Source: Agrobacterium tumefaciens
Lineage (GTDB): Bacteria > Pseudomonadota > Alphaproteobacteria > Rhizobiales > Rhizobiaceae
Reading direction: 5' to 3'
Assembly: GCF_013318015.2 (NCBI RefSeq)
Contig: NZ_CP115842.1
Span: 1,673,001-1,737,000, forward strand
Length of the DNA stretch: 64,000 nucleotides
Positions 57,494 through 64,000 of this stretch are shown here, piece after piece. The number at the start of each line of letters is the position of its first letter. Position 1 is the first letter of the stretch. The notes under the pieces were generated by a model. The model saw nothing but the letters and a program-made list of their open reading frames with translations. It was not told the origin of the DNA and made no database searches. The translations under genes and the position numbers were made by a program.

Positions 57494-58672
57494 TCAGAAG
57501 GTGCCGGTGAAACGCGAGGTGACGCTCGATCCGCTATAGGACAGGTCGGTGTCGCGCTCGCCATGCAGAAGGCGGTTGAATTCCACCTCCAGCTTGCTGT
57601 TCTTGCCGGTGTCGAAGGACAGTGTGGCCACCAGCCTTCGTTCGCTGGTGTCGTAATTGTAATAGATCCAGTCCTTGTGGACACGCTGCAGCGCCAGGTC
57701 CAGCCCCACCTTGTCGGTGAGCTTGCCTTTAACCACGAACTGCCAACGGCGGTGGAACTCGGCAATGGGATCATCAGGGTCGAAAAGCGCGTAATCCTGG
57801 GAGAAGCCAGCACCGAAGGCGATGCGGTCGGTAGCCTTCACCTCGGCTTCGGCCCTGAGATAGGGCCGGGTGCGCTTCACCTTGTCGCTGATATCGTCGC
57901 CGGAAATGGTCGTCAGGCCCCCTTCGGCCAGAACGGCGAAGCGTTCGGAGAACTTGTAACCGTAGGCAAGTGATCCCCGCAACGTGCTGGCCGGAAAACG
58001 CTCGTATTTCTCCTGCTGGCTTTCCGGCACGACAATGCGGTCATAAGCAATTGTCAGTCCGGCCTCGCCGCCGGCCAGCGGGCGCACATGTTCGGCCTTG
58101 AGCGACAAGAGCGCTTCATTGGCCTCCAGGCGGGTGGGCTCGAAATAGGCCGGACGAAAACGCGCCCTGCCTTTCATCAGGCTGGCAAAACCCGCCGTCA
58201 GCGTGTTCTTTCCGCCAAGAGCAAGGATGCCGAGCTGTGTCGATGCCTCCAGCTTGTGGTCCAGTCGCCGGTAACCGATGTCTTCTTCCGGCAGATGCAG
58301 GAAGATATCGCCGGCATCGCTGCGTGTGCCACGCAGTTCCACGGCCCATTCCAGCCGCTCCGACAGACGCCTGGTCAGCCCCAGGCTGGCAATGGTGTTG
58401 TGTTCATTGGCAAAACGGTAACGGGGGAGGCGAACCTCCTCATGCTCGAGCGAATAACGCAGTTCCGTGCCATCAAGCACGAACTTTCCGTTAAGCCCGA
58501 AGCCCGCGCGCAGCGAAATCGCCTTCAGCCGGTTGGTATCGCCGAAGTAATTGGTGTCGTAGCCGATGCCGGTTTTATAGGTTATATTGTGATCATCGGC
58601 GTTTTCCCCCGCCTGCGCACCGCAGGTGCAGGCAAGCCCAAGAACAAGCGCGATGTATCCTCCCAGCCGCAT
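57494..58672 (-). CDS. Predicted outer-membrane beta-barrel protein
   Basis: About 392-aa exported protein. The signal peptide ends at about residue 23 (LACTCGAQAG). The rest alternates amphipathic strands with a C-terminal aromatic (GSSVTSRFTGTF), as in outer-membrane barrels. Repeated short strands such as LRAGFGLNGKFVLDGTELRYSLEHEE fit. No enzymatic motif is seen; a porin-like or surface-anchored role is likely. The start is ATG 58672 with CGGAG six bases upstream; ATG 58678 is too close to it. Confidence 0.75.
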   Translation of the reverse strand: MRLGGYIALVLGLACTCGAQAGENADDHNITYKTGIGYDTNYFGDTNRLKAISLRAGFGLNGKFVLDGTELRYSLEHEEVRLPRYRFANEHNTIASLGLTRRLSERLEWAVELRGTRSDAGDIFLHLPEEDIGYRRLDHKLEASTQLGILALGGKNTLTAGFASLMKGRARFRPAYFEPTRLEANEALLSLKAEHVRPLAGGEAGLTIAYDRIVVPESQQEKYERFPASTLRGSLAYGYKFSERFAVLAEGGLTTISGDDISDKVKRTRPYLRAEAEVKATDRIAFGAGFSQDYALFDPDDPIAEFHRRWQFVVKGKLTDKVGLDLALQRVHKDWIYYNYDTSERRLVATLSFDTGKNSKLEVEFNRLLHGERDTDLSYSGSSVTSRFTGTF

Positions 58673-58942
58673 TTGCATCTCCGGTCTCTAATTAAGCAAT
58701 ATCTTATATTTGGATGGTTAATAAAGTTTCAGGGGCGATATATTGTCGAGGCCGGAATTCATGGTGTATTCCACGGAAATTCCAGGAGAATAGACCGGCG
58801 CCAATCGCGTAAAACTTGATTAAAATCACCAGTATTAAAGTTAATTGTTTATTGTAATATTAGGCTTTGCTTGAATTAGAATCCTCTAAATATACAGTTC
58901 GACTACGCCATGGGGCGTGATCAAACATAAGAGGAGAGAGAA
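58673..58942. promoter_or_regulatory. AT-rich divergent intergenic region
   Basis: 270 bases much richer in A+T than the neighbours, between the beta-barrel gene and the small secreted-protein gene. A candidate promoter for the latter is TTGCTT (near 58867) with TATACA about 18 bases on. ACGCC-atgg-GGCGT forms a small hairpin just before the ribosome site. No gene is visible. Confidence 0.45.
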
Positions 58943-59230
58943 ATGATTGCCAAATTTGCTTGCATAGCCGCTGTTCTTACTGTCGCTTCCGTTGGTCAAG
59001 CCAATGCCGGTGGTCTGCTGGGCGGTATCCTGTCCGGAAACAGTAACAAGGGCGGCGCACTCGTCGTCGTGTCGCCAAGCATCGATCTGGGTGTCAGCGG
59101 TATCCTGTCCAATAACGGGATTCTGAACGGCAACAAGACCGGTATCCTGAATGGCCTTCTCAACGGCAACAAGACTTCCGTCGATGTCATCGACAACAAG
59201 AACGATGGCGGCAAAAAGCGTCGCCACTAA
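58943..59230 (+). CDS. Small secreted Gly/Asn-rich protein with ILNGNKT repeats
   Basis: 95-aa protein, unknown family. The signal peptide is residues 1-22 (MIAKFACIAAVLTVASVGQANA). The mature part is GGLLGGILSGNSNKGGALVV, then VSGILSNNGILNGNKTGILN and GLLNGNKTSVDVI, with a basic tail KKRRH. The repeated (G)ILNGNKT unit occurs with small changes about four times. Ribosome site AGAGGAGAGAG is strong. An outer-surface or aggregating structural protein is possible; no homologue is known to me. It is monocistronic with a UUCG terminator further down. Confidence 0.75.
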   Translation: MIAKFACIAAVLTVASVGQANAGGLLGGILSGNSNKGGALVVVSPSIDLGVSGILSNNGILNGNKTGILNGLLNGNKTSVDVIDNKNDGGKKRRH

Positions 59231-59310
59231 TGGTGCAGACCGAAAATCGACAGGGATTTTCGGCGTGAACGATGCGCGCAGGATATAAGCCGAAAGCTGT
59301 CCTCCAGCTA

Positions 59311-59327
59311 CGTGTGTATGACACACG
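59311..59327. promoter_or_regulatory. Perfect inverted repeat CGTGTGT-atg-ACACACG
   Basis: A 7-3-7 palindrome in the 3' region between the small secreted-protein gene and its terminator. It may be a regulatory site or part of the transcript end structure; no gene is next to it on either side. Confidence 0.45.
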
Positions 59328-59366
59328 GTGCTTCCGGAAATAACAAACGGCGCATCGCATGACTGC

Positions 59367-59394
59367 AAGGGGGCCTTCGGGCTCCCTTTTTTTT
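59367..59394 (+). terminator. Intrinsic terminator with UUCG loop
   Basis: AAGGGGGCC-ttcg-GGCTCCCTT, 9-bp stem with one G-T and a stable UUCG tetraloop, followed by eight T. It ends the small secreted-protein transcript. Confidence 0.88.
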
Positions 59395-59714
59395 GTGTGG
59401 CCGCCAATGACTGCACACACAAAACTGCGGGATGGCCACTACTCATGAGGGTTTTGTGACGCGATCGCTGTCGTCATATGTCGGGACTCACGGTTCGGGA
59501 TCATCCGCGTGAGTTCTGATTTATATTTGATAAATATTGGCAATATTAACGGGAATACGTTCTGCAAGGGCCTTTTTGTCCGTGCCGTTTACTCGATTTT
59601 AACCACGATGTTCTTCAATCTAGGGGTGCGTCAACCCCGTCATTACGCTGCGTTTCTGGTCGCGAAAACTCGCATCACGCAGGTGCCGGGATGGTATTTT
59701 CAAGGAGCTATCGC
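59395..59714. other. Gap before the Omp25/31 gene, no gene seen
   Basis: 320 bases between the terminator and the porin start. It is AT-rich around 59520-59560 (TTATATTTGATAAATATT), likely the promoter zone. The frame at 59509-59721 has no ribosome site and no recognisable product. Confidence 0.4.
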
Positions 59715-60362
59715 ATGTTGAAACAATCTCTTCTCGCCCTCGGCCTGCTCGGCATTCTTTCTGACGCATCCGTTGCCGCCGACGCCGTCGGCGATATTCC
59801 AGCGGCACCGGTCGTCAACGATGTTGCGCCTGCCTTTTCCTGGGACGGTGTTTATGTCGGTGCCTCCGCCGGTTATGGCTGGAACCGCGTGAAGTCGACC
59901 ACTTTCGGTGTCACCACGAAGCATGAATTTGACGGCGGCCGTTTTTCCGGTTTCGCTGGTTATAACGCTGAAGTGGCCCCCTCCATCATTCTGGGTGTCG
60001 AGGGCGATCTCGGTTATGCCTGGGGCGACAAGACCATCGTCACCAGCGAGGTTTCCGCAGGCCTGAACGGCTCCGCGCGTCTGCGCGCCGGTTATGCGAT
60101 CGACCGGGCGCTGATCTACACCGCTGCCGGCTACACCGCGACGGACAGCGAAGTGAAGGCGCCCTTCGGTGAGGACAGCAAGGTGCTGCACGGCTGGACG
60201 GTCGGCGCGGGTGTAGACTATGCCTTTACCAACAACCTGTTTGGACGCGTCGAATATCGTTACAACGACTTCGGCAAGGCAACCTACCATACCGGTCCGA
60301 TCACTTCGACCGGCGATGTCAGCGAACATGTCGTCAAGGTTGGCCTTGGCGTGAAGTTCTGA
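59715..60362 (+). CDS. Outer-membrane protein, Omp25/Omp31 (RopB-like) family
   Basis: 215-aa small beta-barrel of the Omp25/31 family of Rhizobiales. Signal peptide residues 1-25 (MLKQSLLALGLLGILSDASVAADA). A proline-rich start (VGDIPAAPVVND) precedes WDGVYVGASAGYGWNR, the family's first strand. Strands such as IILGVEGDLGYAWGDK, ARLRAGYAIDRALIYTAAGY and VDYAFTNNLFGRVEYRYNDFG follow, with C-terminal GLGVKF. The ATG at 59715 follows CAAGGAG; an upstream frame start at 59691 is less likely. Confidence 0.93.
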   Translation: MLKQSLLALGLLGILSDASVAADAVGDIPAAPVVNDVAPAFSWDGVYVGASAGYGWNRVKSTTFGVTTKHEFDGGRFSGFAGYNAEVAPSIILGVEGDLGYAWGDKTIVTSEVSAGLNGSARLRAGYAIDRALIYTAAGYTATDSEVKAPFGEDSKVLHGWTVGAGVDYAFTNNLFGRVEYRYNDFGKATYHTGPITSTGDVSEHVVKVGLGVKF

Positions 60363-60552
60363 CGGTTTTTCCGTCTTCGACAAGGGGCGGCGCAAGCGCT
60401 GCGACGCCCCGGTGCTTAAGGAAACAGGGGTGGTGTGCTTCGTGAGGAACGAAAACACACATCGCCTTCCGCTCGGGCTTGAACAGCATACCCTTTTGGT
60501 GTGATGGTGGCATCAATCCACTTCCCGCTGCCGATCTCCAGTCGATTCTCCC

Positions 60553-61734
60553 ATGCTACAGAAAAACACCTCGCCGGGCGTTTTTGATCGTCAGGCCTAT
60601 ATGATTGCCGTGCTGGTCTTCATCGCCGGCGGCACCAATGCGGCTGTTGTGCCATTTATCGGTTTTTACATCATACAGGTCCTTGGTCACCCGCCGGCCA
60701 CGCTTGGTCTCTACAGCGTGACGGCAATGGTTGCTTCGATCATCGCCAGCCGCACTTATGGCGAACGTGTCGATGCCGGTGTGCGGGTGCGGCCATTGCT
60801 GCTGCTCTCTGTGTTTGGTGCTTTTATCGCAGCGGCGGCGGCGACCTCCGGGCATCTGGCATTGCTCGTGGCGGTGACGGCAACGGGAATGGGGCTTTCC
60901 AACGCCGCCAGTACCCTGATTTTCAGTTATGGTCGCTATTATGGCCGGGTAAAAGCACTGGATGCACCTGCCTATAACGCCTTTCTGCGGACAATGGTGT
61001 CGCTGGCATGGATGCTGCTTCCGGCCGCCGCCTATCTGATCCTCGATCTTGCCGGTGCGCAGGCCGTGTTCATGAATGCCATGCTGATGGCGGCCATCTG
61101 GGGCGGTCTTGCCCTTGCCTTCGTGCCGCGCGGCCAGACGTGCCCGATGGAACGACGGAAAGAGGGCGACAACGATACGCGGCGCAACCTGCCATTGTTG
61201 ATGGCGGCAGCGGCCAGCTTCTGCATGTCTTTCGCCCACGCCCTGTGCGCCTCGGCCCTGCCGGTATTTCTGGTGCGCGAGGTGGGCCTGCCGGATTACG
61301 TGCCGGGCCTGTCGCTCAGCGTCAAATGCGCGATGGAGGTTCTGCTGATCCTGCTTGCGCCAAGGATCATGCGCCGGGTCAGCGCCCGCATCCTTCTTTG
61401 CATCTCTGCGGTGATGGCAATCGTCGCCTTCAACGTCATAGCCTCGGTCCAGACCCTTCCGGCCATGTTGTTCGGAGCAGCACTTGAAGGGGCCTATTAC
61501 GGGCTTTGCGCCGGCACGTGCCTCACCTTCGTGCAGGGCTTTGCGCGCGGACGCACCGCGCGGGCGACCGCGCTCTACATGAATTCCATTTTCCTTGCCG
61601 GGTTGTTTGCGGTGCCGCTTATGGGGTTTGTGTCGCAATATGCAAGCTTCGGTACGTCGATCAGACTTGCTTCGGTTGGTGCAGGGGCAGCCCTGCTGCT
61701 GCTGTTCCTGACGCGGCGTCAGGTCAGCGAATAG
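60553..61734 (+). CDS. MFS transporter (sugar-efflux / SetA-like)
   Basis: 393-aa major facilitator with about twelve hydrophobic helices, arranged as two halves around a basic loop (CPMERRKEGDNDTRR, about 200). Strongly hydrophobic segments include TNAAVVPFIGFYIIQVLGHPPATLG at the start and FLVREVGLPDYVPGLSLSVKCAMEVLLIL in the second half. This is like the SetA-type sugar-efflux group. The ribosome site is weak. The substrate is unassigned. It is a single gene between Omp25/31 and a palindromic element. Confidence 0.82.
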   Translation: MLQKNTSPGVFDRQAYMIAVLVFIAGGTNAAVVPFIGFYIIQVLGHPPATLGLYSVTAMVASIIASRTYGERVDAGVRVRPLLLLSVFGAFIAAAAATSGHLALLVAVTATGMGLSNAASTLIFSYGRYYGRVKALDAPAYNAFLRTMVSLAWMLLPAAAYLILDLAGAQAVFMNAMLMAAIWGGLALAFVPRGQTCPMERRKEGDNDTRRNLPLLMAAAASFCMSFAHALCASALPVFLVREVGLPDYVPGLSLSVKCAMEVLLILLAPRIMRRVSARILLCISAVMAIVAFNVIASVQTLPAMLFGAALEGAYYGLCAGTCLTFVQGFARGRTARATALYMNSIFLAGLFAVPLMGFVSQYASFGTSIRLASVGAGAALLLLFLTRRQVSE

Positions 61735-61773
61735 CGAGACAACGCCGAGGTTTCTGGCGCTGACACCTATCAG

Positions 61774-61892
61774 CCCTCATCCCTGTGCTTGTCACAGGAA
61801 TCCAGTCGATGCGCGTCTGCGTCCGAAAAGAGCCCCTTTCAGCCCAAGGACTTGGGCTGGCTAGATTCCCGTGACGAGCAGAGGAATGAGGG
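61774..61892. repeat. Complete palindromic element with CCCTCATCCCTG ends (119 bp) and inner CAGCCCAAG module
   Basis: The left end is CCCTCATCCCTGTGCTTGTC and on to CAGGAATCCAG (61774-61805); the right end (61861-61892) is its inverted copy. Inside is CAGCCCAAG-ga-CTTGGGCTG (61840-61859), the same inner module as in the element at 32894. It sits between the MFS gene and the WD40 gene. Confidence 0.82.
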
Positions 61893-61950
61893 CGGATATT
61901 GAGCCGTATCGAGCCATCCGTCGAAACCGGACGTGCGCCTGTTGCTGTCC

Positions 61951-62943
61951 TTACGCCGAAATATCGACAATGCCGCAGTCGCCTGCCTCGGAGGCAAATG
62001 CGAGCAGTTTGCCGGTGGCGCTCCAGTCCATGCCGGTAATGGCGCCCTTGCCGGGGCGGCGAAGCAGGGCTTCCTTGCCATCCGCAAGCCGCACGCCAAG
62101 GATCATGCCGTCAATGAAGCCAATGGCCAGCACATCTTCCAGCGGGTGAAAAGCGACATTGGTAGCCATGATGTTGGCGCGGCTGCCGAGTTCTTCGGGT
62201 GCCTTGCCCATCGGGCCGTCCTTGCCAGAAAACGGCCAGACGATCGCGGCCGGGGCACCTGATGAGGCGAGCCACTTGCCCTTTGCCGACCACGAAACGG
62301 ATTTCACCTTGGCGGGATAACCCGTCATGCGCATATGGCGGGCTTCCATGCCGCCCTTGGTGGCCTCCATCTTCCAGCCATGCAGGGCGTTTTCCTGCAT
62401 GGTGGTGACGAGGAACTTACCGTCAGGCGAGAAGGTGACGCCGGTATGGGCACCTTTCCATTCCAGATCGACCGGATCGCCTGCACTCGCCACCCAATGC
62501 AGCGTCACGCCGTTATAGCGTGCAACGGCAATGCGCAGGCCCTTGGGCGCGAAGGCTATTGCCTCCACCGTGCGTTCTTCCTTGAATTCCTTGACCGTGC
62601 CGTCCGAGAGGCGCACGAAGCTGGACTTGCCGACACCATAAGCGACCGCCTTCTGCGGTCCGCCCGCAACGACGCCCACCCATTTGCGCGGCACATTGGC
62701 GATCTCGCTGAGGCTGCCATCATGGCCAATGCGCAGCACGCGCCCGTCCTCGCCGCCGGAAAGCAGCGTGGCGCTATAGGGATCGCGGATGCAGGTCAGC
62801 AGACCCTCATGCGCCTCAGTGACCTTCTCGCCGCCATCCAGCCGGTGAATGGTGCCGGCGGCGGTGGCAAACAGCGGAATGTCGCCGAGAAAATGGGTCG
62901 AGACCACGTGGCCTTCGATATCAAGCGGGGCAACAGTCGGCAT
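61951..62943 (-). CDS. WD40 repeat protein
   Basis: 330-aa protein with WD40-like blade repeats, soluble, no signal peptide. Blade endings include LLSGGEDGRVLRIG, AHTGVTFSPDGKFLVTTMQENALHGWK, VSWSAKGKWLASSGAPAAIVWPF and MDWSATGKLLAFASEAGDCGIVDIS. A seven-bladed propeller is likely. It is followed on the same strand order by the CobW gene 245 bases away, a pairing I recall in rhizobia. A scaffold role is inferred; partner unknown. Confidence 0.88.
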   Translation of the reverse strand: MPTVAPLDIEGHVVSTHFLGDIPLFATAAGTIHRLDGGEKVTEAHEGLLTCIRDPYSATLLSGGEDGRVLRIGHDGSLSEIANVPRKWVGVVAGGPQKAVAYGVGKSSFVRLSDGTVKEFKEERTVEAIAFAPKGLRIAVARYNGVTLHWVASAGDPVDLEWKGAHTGVTFSPDGKFLVTTMQENALHGWKMEATKGGMEARHMRMTGYPAKVKSVSWSAKGKWLASSGAPAAIVWPFSGKDGPMGKAPEELGSRANIMATNVAFHPLEDVLAIGFIDGMILGVRLADGKEALLRRPGKGAITGMDWSATGKLLAFASEAGDCGIVDISA

Positions 62944-63048
62944 GGGGCATCGGTCTTTCGTCTATGTGTTTGTCATTGATGGATTTCGGTCGCAGACCAG
63001 GTCGGGAAGACCCGTTGGTGCGGTTTCAACCCGTGGCGTCAAGGTCGG

Positions 63049-63069
63049 TCCTCGGGTCATACCCGGGGA
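63049..63069. repeat. Palindromic element, TCCTCGGGT/ACCCGGGGA
   Basis: TCCTCGGGT-cat-ACCCGGGGA, 9-bp arms with one G-T, followed by TCAC. A damaged sister of the CTCGG outer hairpin. Confidence 0.65.
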
Positions 63070-63102
63070 TCACTCGACCATCCATATGCTGGCCGCAATG
63101 GC

Positions 63103-63123
63103 TCCTCGGGTCAAGCCCGAGGA
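63103..63123. repeat. Palindromic element, TCCTCGGG/CCCGAGGA with ATGACG end
   Basis: TCCTCGGG-tcaag-CCCGAGGA, perfect 8-bp arms, then TGACGTCG. It is the near neighbour of the hairpin at 63049; together they make a two-hairpin element between the CobW and WD40 genes. Confidence 0.75.
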
Positions 63124-63187
63124 TGACGTCGAAAGTGAGGAAGGGCACCGAAAACACCAAGGGTGACACGGTGCCCCGTCAAGGATG

Positions 63188-64000
63188 TCAAGCCGTGGCA
63201 AGGCAGGCGTTGAAGCTCTTTTCCAGCTTTTCGCGGTCGAGTTCGCGGCCGATGAAGACAAGGCGGCTTTCGCGCTTTTCGCCTTCCTTCCACGGGCGCT
63301 GGTGATCGCCCTCGATGATCATGTGCACGCCCTGCACCACGTAACGTTCCGCATCGCCCTTGAATGCGATGATGCCCTTGAGGCGCAGGATGTTCGGGCC
63401 GTCCGTCTGGGTGACCTTCTGGATCCACGGGAAGAAGCGCTCAGGGTTCATTTCGCCGCCGCGCAGCGACACCGACTGCACCGTTACGTCATGAATCGGG
63501 GAGGCGGCGCCATGGTGGTGGTGATCGTGGCCGTGGTCATGATCGTGGTGCGCGTGATCATGGTCGTGATGATGGTGGTCATGGCCGTGATCGTGCCCAT
63601 GATCATGGTGGTGGTGGTCGCAATCAGGACCGCATGCGTGATCCTCGTGGCCGTGCTCGAGGAAATGCGGATCGTTTTCGAGCGCACGTTCCAGATTGAA
63701 GGCGCCCTGGTCGAGAACGCGGGCGAGATCGACGCCGGAACGGGTGGTCTTGTAGATGCGCGCAGAGGGATTGATGGCGCGCACGATATCCTCGATGCGG
63801 GCGACTTCTTCCGGCGAAACGAGATCGGTCTTGTTGACGATAACGACATCGGCAAAAGCGATCTGGTCTTCGGCTTCGCGGCTGTCCTTCAGGCGCAGCG
63901 GCAGGTGCTTGGCATCGACAAGTGCGACCACCGCGTCAAGCTCGGTCTTGGCGCGCACGTCGTCATCCATGAAGAAGGTCTGGGCGACCGGAACGGGATC
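63188..64000 (-). CDS. CobW/COG0523-family GTPase, 5' end outside the window
   Basis: C-terminal 270 residues of a CobW/Zng-type metallochaperone GTPase; the frame is open at 64000 (reads DPVPVAQTFFMDDD). NKTD (guanine specificity) is present in VIVNKTDLVSPEE. A long His-rich metal-binding loop follows (about 50 residues from HGHEDHACGPDCDHHHH, in His/Asp/Gly repeats), then the CobW C-terminal domain (VTQTDGPNILRLKGIIAFKGD). The Walker A and CxCC motifs are off-window. Zinc or cobalt handling is the family role. Confidence 0.92.
   Translation of the reverse strand, partial: DPVPVAQTFFMDDDVRAKTELDAVVALVDAKHLPLRLKDSREAEDQIAFADVVIVNKTDLVSPEEVARIEDIVRAINPSARIYKTTRSGVDLARVLDQGAFNLERALENDPHFLEHGHEDHACGPDCDHHHHDHGHDHGHDHHHHDHDHAHHDHDHGHDHHHHGAASPIHDVTVQSVSLRGGEMNPERFFPWIQKVTQTDGPNILRLKGIIAFKGDAERYVVQGVHMIIEGDHQRPWKEGEKRESRLVFIGRELDREKLEKSFNACLATA

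Noticed and set aside
59509..59721. 70-codon frame before the Omp25/31 gene
   Set aside because: It lacks a ribosome site and overlaps the porin leader.

Overview
The window looks like a piece of a Rhizobiaceae replicon, most likely Agrobacterium (Rhizobium radiobacter group). I infer this from protein similarity recalled by eye, the high-GC codon usage, the polyol-xylose-sit-emr gene content and the many short rhizobial palindromic intergenic elements. No search was run. There are no rRNA or tRNA genes, no insertion sequences, no prophage and no CRISPR array. About 56 protein genes can be supported. Two are cut by the window edges: a peptide-binding protein at the left and a CobW GTPase at the right.

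Left third (1-22 kb) is mostly carbon uptake and its control. It opens with a peptide ABC system: a periplasmic binding protein facing an M20 peptidase and a fused double ATPase. A polyol cluster follows: a SorC regulator, the binding protein, two permeases and ATPase of a sorbitol/mannitol transporter (smoEFGK type), a mannitol 2-dehydrogenase, a HAD phosphatase and an FGGY pentulose kinase. A convergent RpiR regulator closes it. Next come housekeeping genes (EI24 membrane protein, endonuclease III, DUF2244 protein, Ada-like methyltransferase). A second SorC regulator is divergent from transaldolase, and an IclR regulator is divergent from a short-chain dehydrogenase.

Middle (22-42 kb). A four-gene manganese/iron ABC operon (sitABCD) is preceded by a 19-bp Fur-family (Mur-like) box. 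After it come lysS, gltX, an SLC13 transporter with RCK_C domains and a TerC-family protein. A TetR regulator is divergent from an EmrAB-type efflux pump, with two palindromic operators between them. A LacI-regulator/xylB/xylA xylose module follows.

Right third (42-64 kb). This holds a GH1 beta-glucosidase, a nitroreductase, metNIQ methionine uptake, a CHASE4-like/GGDEF/EAL membrane protein and the tRNA hydroxylase trhO. It also has an overlapping CYTH-CHAD pair, KDPG aldolase, a TerB-like protein, an acetyltransferase overlapping a tiny membrane protein, and a nickel/cobalt exporter with its DUF1007 partner. Several envelope proteins follow: a beta-barrel, a small Gly/Asn-rich secreted protein and an Omp25/31 porin. 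The window ends with an MFS exporter, a WD40 protein and CobW.

The strongest non-coding theme is a family of modular palindromic elements scattered between genes. Their outer hairpins come in variants (CGTCAT-CCGG, CGTCAT-CTCGG, CCCTCATTCCTG). Several also carry a shared inner module, CAGCCCAAG-NN-CTTGGGCTG. A RIME-like 150-bp element sits inside the xylB-xylA operon. Other useful regulatory signals are the sitA box, the emr operators, an inverted repeat over the promoter of the nickel/cobalt genes, and a palindrome between the back-to-back promoters of the second SorC gene and tal.
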